From Virgibacillus subterraneus (GTDB taxonomy: Bacteria > Bacillota > Bacilli > Bacillales > Amphibacillaceae), in the NCBI RefSeq assembly GCF_900110695.1, contig NZ_FOEH01000001.1, positions 930,001-994,000 of the forward strand: DNA of 64,000 bases, in the 5' to 3' direction. This document shows, piece after piece, positions 8,288 through 16,846 of this stretch. A model generated the notes under the pieces. The model was not told the DNA's origin. It made no database searches and saw nothing but the letters and a program-made list of their open reading frames with translations. A program made the translations under genes and the position numbers. Position 1 is the first letter of the stretch, and each line of letters begins with the position of its first letter.

Positions 8288-8374
8288 CAGTTAAGAAAGT
8301 ATAAATCCTTTCTTACTGGATAAGTGCAACTAAGGCTTTCGCTATTAAGGCTTGGCGATAAGTCTAGTTTTCTA
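8288..8374 (+). repeat. dispersed double-hairpin repeat, copy 1
   Basis: An ~88-bp element. Hairpin one pairs CAGTTAAGAAAG with CTTTCTTACTG; hairpin two pairs AACTAAGGCTTTCGC with GGCGATAAGTCTAGTT. A near-identical copy lies 270 bp downstream and others are near 30.6, 42.3, 45.8 and 50.05 kb. It lies just downstream of the aldo/keto reductase stop. No coding potential. Confidence 0.8.
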
Positions 8375-8523
8375 AATTTTTGTTTAGTAATCATTAATAT
8401 GATTTTAGTACCATTAGTAAAGTCCTGTAGTTGACTTATAAACGCAAACTGATTGAAATATTGAAGTTGCTATGATTGCTTTGACTGCCAAACGGCTTAA
8501 TATTATTATTACTCTAAAACTTG

Positions 8524-8557
8524 GCTATTCTATTATATTAGTAGAATAGCTTTTTTT
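8524..8557 (+). terminator. intrinsic terminator
   Basis: A perfect 9-bp stem GCTATTCTA/TAGAATAGC with a 9-nt loop, followed directly by seven T. It lies 280 bp after the aldo/keto reductase and would isolate the chemoreceptor gene from upstream transcription. The stretch between 8375 and 8523 shows nothing recognisable. Confidence 0.85.
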
Positions 8558-8558
8558 A

Positions 8559-8646
8559 GCAGTTAAGAAAGAATAAATCCTTTCTTACTGCATAAGTGCG
8601 ACTAAGGCTTTAGTCATTAAAGCTTGGCGATAAGTCTAGTTTTTTA
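8559..8646 (+). repeat. dispersed double-hairpin repeat, copy 2
   Basis: A second near-identical copy of the element at 8288, same orientation, with both hairpins kept and a few substitutions. It abuts the T-run of the terminator on its left and ends 5 bp before the sigma-D-like promoter of the chemoreceptor gene. Confidence 0.8.
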
Positions 8647-8650
8647 ATAT

Positions 8651-8677
8651 TAACAAACAGGTACTTTATGTCGATAT
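8651..8677 (+). promoter_or_regulatory. sigma-D-type (motility) promoter for the chemoreceptor gene
   Basis: TAAC, 15 nt, then GTCGATAT closely matches the B. subtilis sigma-D consensus TAAA-N15-GCCGATAT, with one mismatch in each box. It lies 57 bp before the MCP start codon. Sigma-D drives flagellar and chemotaxis genes, which agrees with the product. Confidence 0.7.
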
Positions 8678-8733
8678 TAATAGGAGAGACATAACTTAAT
8701 ATTAAGTTAATAGAGATAGAGGGGAAGTCGGGA

Positions 8734-10452
8734 ATGTTTAAAAACAAATTTAAATTCAACTTCAAGGATGTATCGATTGGGAAGAAGTACGGTCTTATAT
8801 TAATTTTAGTTTTTATTTTATTTGGAGCTTCAACTGGGACGGCAACAATGTTAATTTCAAATATCGGGGATAATGTTGATGCATTGGAAAGAAGAGGAGA
8901 CAGGTCTATCAATCTTACTGAAATGGGTTCACTGACAAGGTCTAAAGGTATTCGTATTGTCGAATACCTTGAAAATCAGGATCAGGAAATTGCTGATGAA
9001 TATGCGGCGAGTAGCAATCAGTTCGATGTTTTGGAAGCTCAGTTGAGTGATAAAATGGATACGAAGGAACAGCAGGAATTATTTGATGAAATTGTTGAGA
9101 ATGACCAATTGATAAATAAATTGTTTGAACAACGTATTGTTGATGCCATTGAAAATGGTGATGAGCGAACTGCTGAGCACTATGTAACGCAGGCGAACAA
9201 ACTTAGGTCTAAAACAGTGGGTTTATTGGAAAGTTTACGGGCCATTGTTAACGAGGAACGTGATGCGGCAATAACACAAACAAAGGAAAGTCAGAATTTG
9301 ACACTTATTATCCAGGTGGCATCTGTAGTTACAGCTATATTCATTGGCGGAATACTTGCTTACATAGTCAGTCGTAAAGTTTCCCGAAACCTGAATAGTG
9401 TAGTTGAAGTAAGTAATAAAATTGCCGATGGTGACCTGACTGTGCAAAAAATTGATTATAAGGGAAAAGATGAAATTGGAAAGCTTGCTGCGGCTGTGAA
9501 CACAATGAGTGCAAACCTGCGAAATGTAATTCAGCAGGTAGCAAATGTTTCGGAAACGGTAAACAGCCAAAGTGAGGAACTTACCCAGTCGGCCAATGAG
9601 GTAAAGTCAGGATCTGAACAAATTGCCACAACTATGCAGGAGTTATCCTCTGGTTCAGAAACACAGGCTAACAGTGCAAGTGAACTATCAACGGTTATGG
9701 GGTCATTTTCAACCAAGGTTATGGAAGCAAATGACAACGGAGAACGTATCCAAAGAGCATCAAATGACGTACTTGGTATGACAGATAAAGGTAGTCAGCT
9801 GATGGAATCTTCTACAGAACAAATGATCAGGATAGACCAAATTGTAAAAGATGCTGTTGAAAAAGTAGAAGGTCTGGATTCCAAATCCAAGGAAATATCC
9901 AAATTGGTTTCGGTAATTAAAGATATTGCCGAACAAACAAACCTTCTTGCGTTGAACGCAGCAATTGAAGCTGCCCGGGCAGGTGAGCATGGAAAAGGCT
10001 TTGCTGTAGTAGCTGATGAGGTTCGGAAGCTTGCTGAACAGGTTTCCGTTTCTGTTACGGATATTACAGAGATTGTGGCAAGTATTCAAAATGAATCAAC
10101 CGCAGTATCTGAATCGTTACAAGGCGGATATCGTCAGGTTGAACAAGGAACATTACAAATCAAAACAACAAGTGAGACATTTAATGGAATAAACACAGCC
10201 GTTAAAGAAATGGTTAATAGTATAAACACTGTGTCTGAAAATTTATCCGAAATTTCCGCAGGGAGTCAGGAAATGAATGGATCTATTGAAGAAATTGCAT
10301 CTATTTCTGAAGAATCTGCTGCGGGCGTTGAGCAAACTTCTGCATCGGCGCAGCAAACTAGCAGTTCAATGGAGGAAGTTGCAGCAAGCTCAGAGGACCT
10401 TGCCAAGCTGGCAGAAGAATTGAATGGATTAGTAAGGAAATTTAAACTATAA
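8734..10452 (+). CDS. methyl-accepting chemotaxis protein
   Basis: A 572-residue membrane chemoreceptor. A basic N-terminus precedes TM1 (about 20-41). An extracellular four-helix-bundle-like sensor follows (about 45-188), then TM2 (about 189-211), a HAMP domain (to about 265), and a long coiled-coil signalling domain. The conserved hairpin tip reads [19 protein letters not shown] then [17 protein letters not shown] near residues 398-434. No C-terminal CheR/CheB tether is seen. AGAGGGGAAG precedes the ATG and a sigma-D-like promoter lies upstream. The ligand is unknown; the sensor resembles 4HB_MCP types. Confidence 0.95.
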   Translation: MFKNKFKFNFKDVSIGKKYGLILILVFILFGASTGTATMLISNIGDNVDALERRGDRSINLTEMGSLTRSKGIRIVEYLENQDQEIADEYAASSNQFDVLEAQLSDKMDTKEQQELFDEIVENDQLINKLFEQRIVDAIENGDERTAEHYVTQANKLRSKTVGLLESLRAIVNEERDAAITQTKESQNLTLIIQVASVVTAIFIGGILAYIVSRKVSRNLNSVVEVSNKIADGDLTVQKIDYKGKDEIGKLAAAVNTMSANLRNVIQQVANVSETVNSQSEELTQSANEVKSGSEQIATTMQELSSGSETQANSASELSTVMGSFSTKVMEANDNGERIQRASNDVLGMTDKGSQLMESSTEQMIRIDQIVKDAVEKVEGLDSKSKEISKLVSVIKDIAEQTNLLALNAAIEAARAGEHGKGFAVVADEVRKLAEQVSVSVTDITEIVASIQNESTAVSESLQGGYRQVEQGTLQIKTTSETFNGINTAVKEMVNSINTVSENLSEISAGSQEMNGSIEEIASISEESAAGVEQTSASAQQTSSSMEEVAASSEDLAKLAEELNGLVRKFKL

Positions 10453-10462
10453 GGATTAATTG

Positions 10463-10500
10463 AAAAAGGATCGCTCGCTATTATTGCGAACGATCCTTTT
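10463..10500 (+). terminator. terminator after the chemoreceptor gene
   Basis: AAAAAGGATCGCTCGC pairs with GCGAACGATCCTTTT across a 7-nt loop, with one mismatch. It starts 10 nt after the stop codon and runs into TTTTACTATTTT; likely active in both directions. Confidence 0.85.
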
Positions 10501-10506
10501 ACTATT

Positions 10507-10680
10507 TTAGCTGTTTTGTTCAATTGCTTTATTCCCTAGCTGCATGATTGTCATATCATCCATTGGTGGGTTATGGATACCTGCTCTTACGTTACGATAA
10601 TGGCGCTCCAATGGGTTTTGTTTGGATAGCCTACGTGCTGATCTACCCTAACCTGCATCATTAGTGATAATTCTAGAACT
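10507..10680 (-). pseudogene. C-terminal remnant of an acyl-CoA-dehydrogenase-family protein
   Basis: Read on the minus strand, this stretch encodes NDAG-stop-GRSARRLSKQNPLERHYRNVR followed by AGIHNPPMDDMTI and a natural TAA. NPLERHYRNVRAG is the typical C-terminal block of acyl-CoA dehydrogenase-like flavoproteins, including FMNH2-dependent desulfurisation monooxygenases. An in-frame TAG interrupts the fragment, and no N-terminal part is present upstream, where a perfect inverted repeat begins. It is therefore a relic of a mostly deleted gene. Assignment rests on the short motif only. Confidence 0.6.
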
Positions 10681-10710
10681 GCTTGACAAGTTTTTTATTC
10701 AAGCAGTTCT
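10675..10710. terminator. perfect 12-bp inverted repeat at the relic boundary
   Basis: AGAACTGCTTGA/TCAAGCAGTTCT around a 12-nt loop, followed by ATTTATTT on the plus strand. It may be a weak terminator or the scar of the deletion that removed the rest of the flavoprotein gene. Confidence 0.4.
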
Positions 10711-10766
10711 ATTTATTTAAAATGAGGAATAGGTTTTTTAATAATAAGAGATATTTTCAGATTTAT

Positions 10767-10780
10767 TGAAAGCGCTTTTA
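10767..10780 (+). promoter_or_regulatory. candidate cre / LacI-family operator before the sugar ABC operon
   Basis: TGAAAGCGCTTTTA matches the cre consensus at all defined positions but one and contains the palindrome AAAGCGCTTT. It lies 97 bp before the binding-protein start, suggesting carbon catabolite repression by CcpA. A LacI-family repressor could also use it. Confidence 0.6.
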
Positions 10781-10819
10781 TAAACAGGCGTTTTAATTGA
10801 AGACATGCATCTTGGTTCA

Positions 10820-10835
10820 AAAGGTACCTACCTTT
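10820..10835. promoter_or_regulatory. inverted repeat, candidate operator of the sugar operon
   Basis: AAAGGTA-CC-TACCTTT is a perfect 7-bp inverted repeat with a 2-nt spacer, 42 bp before the binding-protein ATG. Its place near the transcription start makes it a candidate target for the cluster's GntR regulator at 16847. I found no second copy, so this is a suggestion only. Confidence 0.35.
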
Positions 10836-10876
10836 AGGAATTTATTATTACAAATATAAGAGGAGGTTATTAGTTC

Positions 10877-12142
10877 ATGAAAAAGTGGCTGGCCGGTTTT
10901 ATGTTTTTAGGGATGCTTTTTGCAGCAGCTTGTGCAGATAGCTCAAGTCAGGAAGAACAGGATAGTGATGATTCGTCATCGGCGTCTGAAGCAACTGAGC
11001 TTAGTTTTATTCATTGGAGGGGTGAAGATAAGGAGGTATTTGAAGATATTATTGCACAGTTTGAAGAAGAAAATCCTGACATCGATATTAAGATGAATAT
11101 TTATCCGTCCGAACAGTATCAGTCAAACGCACAGCAATTGCTTCGTGATGGATCTACCGGTGATGTGTTCACATCATTTCCGGGATCGCAATTTGAGGCA
11201 ATGAAGGAAGCGGGTTTGTTTACCGATTTAACGAATGAAGACTTTGTTGGTAACTTTTCGGAAGGACCTATTAGCGTTGGTCAGGCTGATGGAAAACAAC
11301 TAGCCATCCCGTATCAGCTTGTATTTAATATGCCTGTTTATAACAAGGGTATGTTTGAGGAATTAGGACTTGATGTTCCAAAAAGCTGGTCACAGTACCA
11401 GGAAATGGTGGATACATTGATCGAAAATGATATCGTTCCTGTTGCATTTCCAGGTGCTGATATCGGGCCGAACCAAACGATGAATAGCATGATGATGAAC
11501 AATGCGAAAGATGAAGAAGTTTTTCAGAAACTTGAAAGTGGTGAAGAGTCACTGACAAATGATTGGTGGACTAACACATTAGAAGACTTTCAATATTTCA
11601 ATGAGAATGGCTACTTCCAGGAAAACGCATTAGGGACAAATCAGGACTCTGCCATGCAAATGGTTGCAAATGAGGAAGCAGCAATGCTGGCTACCGGTTC
11701 CTATCATATGGCTGCGTTAAAGGAGTTGAATCCGGATCTTAAATTGGGCCTTTTACCGCCAATTACGGTACCGGAAAATGAAGTAGAGTACGAAGGTATC
11801 CATACGGCTACGTTTATGCTCGCAATTAACAAAAATTCCGAAAAGAAAGAAGAAGCGAAGCAGTTTATCAACTTTTTGAGCCAACCTGAAATTGCTTCTC
11901 AGTATGCTAATGGAACGGGACAGCACTTAACTGTAAAAGATGTGGAATATGAATCAGAGGAACTTCAGAATACGGCGCATTGGATTACTGATAAAAAGAC
12001 ACGCTTCCAGCCAAGGTATTTAATCACAGAGGCTGCTGTGGAGGATGCTGTACTTGGATCAATTGAAAATGTTTTAGGTGATGCCTCGCCGGAAGATGCT
12101 GCTGCAGAAGCACAGCAGATTGTTGAGGAAAATATAGAGTAA
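10877..12142 (+). CDS. ABC sugar transporter, substrate-binding lipoprotein (family 1)
   Basis: A 421-residue extracellular solute-binding protein. Residues 1-19 form a lipoprotein signal peptide (lipobox AAAC, Cys19), then an acidic Ser/Asp/Glu linker. The mature domain begins ELSFIHWRGEDKEVF and has the family-1 (MalE/UgpB-like) pattern, including AAMLATGSYHMAALKE. AGGAGG precedes the ATG. Two inner-membrane permeases follow; no ATPase is encoded nearby, so a shared MsmX-type ATPase elsewhere is expected, as is usual in Bacillus. The ligand is probably a mono- or disaccharide used by the downstream isomerase-kinase-aldolase set. Confidence 0.92.
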   Translation: MKKWLAGFMFLGMLFAAACADSSSQEEQDSDDSSSASEATELSFIHWRGEDKEVFEDIIAQFEEENPDIDIKMNIYPSEQYQSNAQQLLRDGSTGDVFTSFPGSQFEAMKEAGLFTDLTNEDFVGNFSEGPISVGQADGKQLAIPYQLVFNMPVYNKGMFEELGLDVPKSWSQYQEMVDTLIENDIVPVAFPGADIGPNQTMNSMMMNNAKDEEVFQKLESGEESLTNDWWTNTLEDFQYFNENGYFQENALGTNQDSAMQMVANEEAAMLATGSYHMAALKELNPDLKLGLLPPITVPENEVEYEGIHTATFMLAINKNSEKKEEAKQFINFLSQPEIASQYANGTGQHLTVKDVEYESEELQNTAHWITDKKTRFQPRYLITEAAVEDAVLGSIENVLGDASPEDAAAEAQQIVEENIE

Positions 12143-12190
12143 ATGACAAGTAAGGCTCGCTTATAAGTAATTTCGAGAAGGATTGATTTC

Positions 12191-13066
12191 ATGAAAATTT
12201 CAAAGGCGATTTATCTGTTTTTTATTCCGGGTTTGATACTGTATTCGATATTCTTTTTGTTTCCGACAGTTAGCGCATTATATTATTCGTTTACTGATTG
12301 GGATGGAATAAGTGCTGATTTTAATTATGTCGGATTTGCGAATTATGAACGTGCGGTTACGGGCGATAGTATCTTCATGAAGTCTGTAGGCAATAACTTG
12401 GAGTTTATGATTTTCGTCGCCATTTTTCAAACCTTGGCAGCTTTGATATTCGCTATTATTCTGGTTAAAAATACAAAAGTGAATTACTACCTGCGAGCCT
12501 TGTTTTTCTTCCCGACTATTTTATCATCTGTTTCGGTTGCTTTTATATGGGCGTTTGTTTATGACCCGAATTTGGGGATTTTAAATCAATTATTGAATCT
12601 TTTAGGGATTGGATTTTTGACACAAAATTGGCTTGGTAACGGTGATATTGCGATTTATTCGTTGGCTTTTACACAAGTTTGGTTCCATGCAGGTCAGATG
12701 CTAATCATTTTTGTAGCTGGACTGCATGCCATTCCGAATGATTTATATGAAGCGGCCAAAATGGAAGGAGCTTCTAAATGGCAGCTATTCCGAAAAATCA
12801 CCTGGCCATTGCTGGCACCGTCAGCGACGATTGTAATAGCCTATACAACAATACAGTCGTTTCAGGCTTTTGATTTAATCTTCGCTTTAACTGGCGGTGG
12901 GCCAAATTATTCGACAGAAATTATATCCACTTACATTTATACCGTTGCTTTCAGAAATTATGATTTTGGATATGCGTCGGGTATTTCAGTCATCTTTATG
13001 TGTATTATTGCGTTGATTACGTATATTCAGTTTAAGGTGCTGCGATCCAACCGGGTATCTTACTAG
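12191..13066 (+). CDS. ABC sugar transporter permease (MalF/UgpA type)
   Basis: A 291-residue inner-membrane protein with six predicted helices. The BPD_transp_1 EAA loop reads EAAKMEGASKWQLFRKITWPLLAP near residues 195-218. The N-terminus (YLFFIPGLILYSIFFLFP) is typical of the first sugar permease in CUT1 systems. GAGAAGG precedes the ATG. It pairs with the following permease, 11 nt downstream, to form the membrane channel. Confidence 0.93.
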   Translation: MKISKAIYLFFIPGLILYSIFFLFPTVSALYYSFTDWDGISADFNYVGFANYERAVTGDSIFMKSVGNNLEFMIFVAIFQTLAALIFAIILVKNTKVNYYLRALFFFPTILSSVSVAFIWAFVYDPNLGILNQLLNLLGIGFLTQNWLGNGDIAIYSLAFTQVWFHAGQMLIIFVAGLHAIPNDLYEAAKMEGASKWQLFRKITWPLLAPSATIVIAYTTIQSFQAFDLIFALTGGGPNYSTEIISTYIYTVAFRNYDFGYASGISVIFMCIIALITYIQFKVLRSNRVSY

Positions 13067-13077
13067 GGAAGGGGGCA

Positions 13078-13893
13078 ATGCGCTTGTTTATTAGAAAGTC
13101 TGCGGTACTTATATATGCCGTTCTGATACTTGTACCGCTTTTAATGGTCGTTTTGACATCGATGAAAACATTGGAGCAGACGTTTGATAATCCGTTGGGA
13201 ATACCGGTAGATGGTCTCATCATCGATAACTTTATCAACATCTTTCAGGAACAGACGATGGCAGGCTATTTTGTGAATAGCTCGGTCGTGACCCTTTCCT
13301 CGGTATCGCTCACCTTGTTTTTCGCTGCCATGATTGCTTTTGGCATAACACGGCTTAATAACTGGAAGGGGAATGTACTTTTCGCATTGTTTACGGTCGG
13401 CATGATGGTTCCGCCCCAGGTGAATATGGTTCCGTTATATTCACTTGTTTTAGATTTAGGATTAACAAACAGTTTGTTAGGGCTGATTTTAGTTAATATA
13501 GCTTCCACATTACCTGTTGGTGTTTTTATTCTGACTGGTTTTATGAAGACACTGCCAAAAGAACTATTTGAAGCGTCCACCATTGATGGTGCCGGCAACT
13601 GGCGGATTTTTTCAAAAGTCGTTATTCCATTATCATTGCCTTCACTTTCAGCCACTGCCATCTTTTTGTTTGTGATGCACTGGAATGATTTGCTGTTTCC
13701 ATTGCTGTTTATTACAGATAATGCATATAAAACACTGCCGCTTGCACTACTGGACTTTCAAGGGCAGTATTCCACGAATTACCCAATGTTGTTTACAGGA
13801 GTACTGATTGCATCCATTCCAATGGTCATCATGTATATCTTTTTACAACGTTATTTTGTTGCAGGCATGACATCCGGTACGGTCAAAGGCTAA
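13078..13893 (+). CDS. ABC sugar transporter permease (MalG/UgpE type)
   Basis: A 271-residue partner permease with six helices. The EAA loop is FEASTIDGAGNWRIFSKVVIPL (near residues 163-185), and the C-terminus has the usual RYFVAGMTSGTVKG ending of CUT1 permeases. GAAGGGGG precedes the ATG. It is the third gene of the transporter; a structured repeat of about 300 bp then separates it from the catabolic genes, without an obvious terminator. Confidence 0.93.
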   Translation: MRLFIRKSAVLIYAVLILVPLLMVVLTSMKTLEQTFDNPLGIPVDGLIIDNFINIFQEQTMAGYFVNSSVVTLSSVSLTLFFAAMIAFGITRLNNWKGNVLFALFTVGMMVPPQVNMVPLYSLVLDLGLTNSLLGLILVNIASTLPVGVFILTGFMKTLPKELFEASTIDGAGNWRIFSKVVIPLSLPSLSATAIFLFVMHWNDLLFPLLFITDNAYKTLPLALLDFQGQYSTNYPMLFTGVLIASIPMVIMYIFLQRYFVAGMTSGTVKG

Positions 13894-13967
13894 TTTTTTA
13901 GGCTATTTCTAAAAGATTTGTTGTTTTTGAAGAAATATTTAAGCATATATTATTCACAACCGTATAC

Positions 13968-14262
13968 ACGAAGACTCCTGGGGGAGCAATTGAAATTTAT
14001 TTTCCACTTCACATAGTAAAGAATGAGTGAAATGTTATGTTACTTCCTACTATAAGATGATTATTGAATGAAATATGGGAAGTGATTTTCACTTGGTTAA
14101 TAATACGGTAGTCTTTCAGTGGCCTCGAACAAAGGCATCGGTGAGACCTCGCAGTGCGATAGCAATCTTTTATGCGCAATATCACAGCACTAACTTGTTA
14201 CACGACGAGCAAAAGAAGGACTCTACAGTCGTCTCCCGGAAAGTGAAGTGTATACGGGCTGC
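13968..14262. repeat. structured intergenic repeat-like element between transporter and isomerase
   Basis: The 442-bp gap 13894-14335 has no credible gene. It holds the strings GAAGACTCCTGGGGGAGC and GAGACCTCGCAGTGCGATAG, and near its end CCCGGAAAGTGAAG. These resemble a highly repeated Bacillaceae intergenic element of the type GACTCCTGCGGGA...CCCGCGGAAAGCGAAG. Its ends carry inverted CCGTATAC/GTATACGG. A short open frame across it (14075-14287) has no ribosome site. I treat it as a dispersed non-coding element; boundaries are approximate. Confidence 0.5.
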
Positions 14263-14335
14263 GGGTACAGATAGTAACAAACTATAGGAAAAGAACCATT
14301 TTTTATCACGAAATACCAGGGAGGAAGTGATTGCA

Positions 14336-15676
14336 ATGGGAAAAATATTATACCTGCCAATCGGAAGAAAAACGTTCGATCTGGAAACCGGCGAGAAGGA
14401 GCGGCAAAATAGTTCTGCCCTTTTGCATGACTTGACCGATGAGCTGATTGAACCGGAAAGAATCATTACAGCTCCTAGTGCATTGCAAAAATTTCTTCTA
14501 GATATAAACATTGATGAGGTTGCCGTTACGATTTATCAAAGCGTCACATTTGCTGATGGTCAATTTATCAGGATGTTGTTGGATCATTCCTCTGCGCCTG
14601 TAATTGTATGGTCCATACGAGAACCAAGCGTTGGTGAGCGGTTACGGCTTAATTCACTGACAGGCGGAAATAGCACTTGTCATGTCTTGAAAAGTGATCG
14701 TCATCCTTATACATTTGTGTTTGGTAATTCAGAGGAAGCACAGGTTCAACGAAATATAAAACAACAACTTAACATACGAACGTTGATTGACCGGATCAAG
14801 AATTTTAACATTGGCGTCCTGGGTGATCACCAGCCAGGGTTTTATTTTTCAGGAACAGATGAGAAACAACTGAAAGATCAATTTGGAATCGATGTGATCC
14901 GGATGGATTTACAGGAAGCGTTCGCTAAAAGTAAACAGATGCCTGAGGAAAAATGGGAAAAGGAGATTAGCCGTGCCAAGGAGCAAGTTATTGGTTTGAA
15001 CGCAACTGATGAAACGGTTAAACGATTTGCACAGTTCTCAGCTTTTGTACGGGAAGAAATACATCGGAGAAATATTTCTGCACTTTCTATTCGCTGCTGG
15101 CCGGAATTTTTTAATGAACTTGGAGCTGCTGCATGTTCGACATTGTCCCAATTCACGGAGGATGGGGTTGTCTCCTCTTGTGAATCGGATATCCATGGAG
15201 CCCTCACAATGTATATTTTGCAAGAATTGTCAGGGGGGGAAGCGCCATACCTAGGTGATATGGTGCATGTAAATGAAGCTAGTAATTCCGTTGTATTATG
15301 GCACTGTGGAGCAGGAGCGTACTCATTGGCGCATCCTGAGCAGGGCGCTCAGCCTGGTGTGCATCCAAATCGCGGGCTTGGATTTACGATGGAATTCGGA
15401 CTTAAACCAGGAATAGTGACTATCTTTCGTGTCGGCTATACCACTGGAGGATACAGACTGCTTGTTATGAGGGGGAAGGCACTTGATACCCCACAACGTT
15501 TTAATGGAACTTCGGTCGAGGTTGAACTGGAAACGAATGTGACGGAGACACTTTACGGTCTAATGGAAGAAGGGTTCGAACCTCATTACGGATTGGTTTA
15601 TGAAGATGTTGTTAGTGATTTAATGGAATTAGGTAAACAGCTGCAATTACCAGTATCTGTATACACGTTGGATTGA
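14336..15676 (+). CDS. L-fucose/L-arabinose isomerase-fold sugar isomerase
   Basis: A 446-residue protein with a FucI/AraA-like fold. The central and C-terminal parts hold likely metal and catalytic sites: IRCWPEFFNELG, CESDIHGALT, VLWHCGAGAYS and a late EPHYGLVYED. It should interconvert an aldose and a ketose in the cytosol with Mn2+ or similar. I use the ATG at 14336; the GTG at 14327 sits only 2 nt from GGGAGG. Next come a PFK-like kinase (18 nt on), a regulator and an aldolase, so it most likely performs step one of an isomerase-kinase-aldolase pathway. Sulfoquinovose, fucose-like or rare hexoses are possible; the sugar is not readable. Confidence 0.75.
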   Translation: MGKILYLPIGRKTFDLETGEKERQNSSALLHDLTDELIEPERIITAPSALQKFLLDINIDEVAVTIYQSVTFADGQFIRMLLDHSSAPVIVWSIREPSVGERLRLNSLTGGNSTCHVLKSDRHPYTFVFGNSEEAQVQRNIKQQLNIRTLIDRIKNFNIGVLGDHQPGFYFSGTDEKQLKDQFGIDVIRMDLQEAFAKSKQMPEEKWEKEISRAKEQVIGLNATDETVKRFAQFSAFVREEIHRRNISALSIRCWPEFFNELGAAACSTLSQFTEDGVVSSCESDIHGALTMYILQELSGGEAPYLGDMVHVNEASNSVVLWHCGAGAYSLAHPEQGAQPGVHPNRGLGFTMEFGLKPGIVTIFRVGYTTGGYRLLVMRGKALDTPQRFNGTSVEVELETNVTETLYGLMEEGFEPHYGLVYEDVVSDLMELGKQLQLPVSVYTLD

Positions 15677-15693
15677 AGGGAGCTAAGGAATCA

Positions 15694-16842
15694 ATGAAGC
15701 ATATTGCCATTGGGCAAGCTGGAGGACCGACAGCAGTTATTAACGCCACGTTGGCAGCTTTTGTCCGTGCGTTATATAAGGATCACTCCCTTACATTCAT
15801 TAGGAACGGTTTTGAAGGGTTAGCAAAAGAAAAGTTTCTGCAAGCTAGTGACAACGTGATTGACAATATATTGGCACATGAAAAAGTGCCTGGTGCATCT
15901 CTGGGTGCCGGCCGCTATACATTAAGTGAGGAACAAATAAGCCAATCTGTACAGGTACTCCAAGATCTCCAGATTGATACGCTTGTCTTCATTGGTGGAA
16001 ACGGAACCATGGAGGCAATGGACAAAATAAAAGATGAAGCTATTCGTCAGCATTTTCAGTTGCAACTATTAGGTCTCCCCAAAACGGTGGATAATGACTT
16101 GGCAGGAACAGACCATTCTCCGGGTTTTGGGAGTGCTGCCAGATATGTGGCACAAGTGACAAGGGATATGGGACGTGATCTCTTGGCTATGAATAATTTT
16201 GAACAAGTACGGATTATTGAAACAATGGGCAGAAACGCTGGCTGGTTGGCGAGAGCTTCTGGTTTTCTCAAGGAATACGAAAACGATGGTCCCCATTTTA
16301 TCGCATTGCCTGAAAAGCCGTTAAGACCTGAGATTTTATTTCATCATATTAAAAAGGCAACTCGGGATTATGGTGTTGCGCTGATTGTTGTAAGCGAAGG
16401 GGTATGCTGGGATAAAGGAAGCCAAATAGAGAGAGAGCGTGTAAATGGTCATTCCGTTTTGGGAGGGATTTCAAAGGAGATTGAAAATAAGGTTAATGAA
16501 CACATGAATGTCATGGTACGTGCTGAATTGTTAGGAATGAATCAAAGAAGCTGCTCTGCTTCCGTTTCAGCAACTGATTATACCGAAGCCATTCAAGTCG
16601 GCAGTGTGGGAGCCCGCTGGCTTAGAGAAGGAGCGACAGATGTCATGGTATCTCTCCAGCGTTCCGAAAATACTGCATATGAATCAGTGTTTACACCAGT
16701 TTCCCTTAAAACGATTGTTCAAAGCGGGGAAAGAAAACTTCCAGCAAAATTTTTGAATGACCAGGCAGCGTATAATGAATGGCTGAGCCCACTGATTGGT
16801 TATGACTTATCCTCTTATCCGCCGCCATTGCAAAGGAGATAA
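15694..16842 (+). CDS. phosphofructokinase-family sugar (phosphate) kinase
   Basis: A 382-residue PFK-A superfamily enzyme. It begins IGQAGGPTAVINA and has GGNGT (101-105), PKTVDNDL (129-136), HSPGFGSAA, MGRNAGWLA and SEGVCW. The donor-site residues are mixed: Gly104 as in ATP enzymes and Lys130 as in PPi enzymes, so the phosphoryl donor is uncertain. The start is the ATG at 15694 behind AAGGGAG. It is a second PFK in a catabolic cluster, not next to pyk, so it probably phosphorylates the ketose made by the upstream isomerase, or its 6-phosphate. Confidence 0.82.
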   Translation: MKHIAIGQAGGPTAVINATLAAFVRALYKDHSLTFIRNGFEGLAKEKFLQASDNVIDNILAHEKVPGASLGAGRYTLSEEQISQSVQVLQDLQIDTLVFIGGNGTMEAMDKIKDEAIRQHFQLQLLGLPKTVDNDLAGTDHSPGFGSAARYVAQVTRDMGRDLLAMNNFEQVRIIETMGRNAGWLARASGFLKEYENDGPHFIALPEKPLRPEILFHHIKKATRDYGVALIVVSEGVCWDKGSQIERERVNGHSVLGGISKEIENKVNEHMNVMVRAELLGMNQRSCSASVSATDYTEAIQVGSVGARWLREGATDVMVSLQRSENTAYESVFTPVSLKTIVQSGERKLPAKFLNDQAAYNEWLSPLIGYDLSSYPPPLQRR

Positions 16843-16846
16843 GTTG

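Noticed and set aside
10877-13893. Missing ABC ATPase as a sign of a broken transporter
   Set aside because: CUT1 operons in Bacillus normally lack the ATPase gene and share an MsmX-type subunit.
14075-14287. 70-codon open frame before the isomerase
   Set aside because: No ribosome site, and it lies inside a repeat-like non-coding element.
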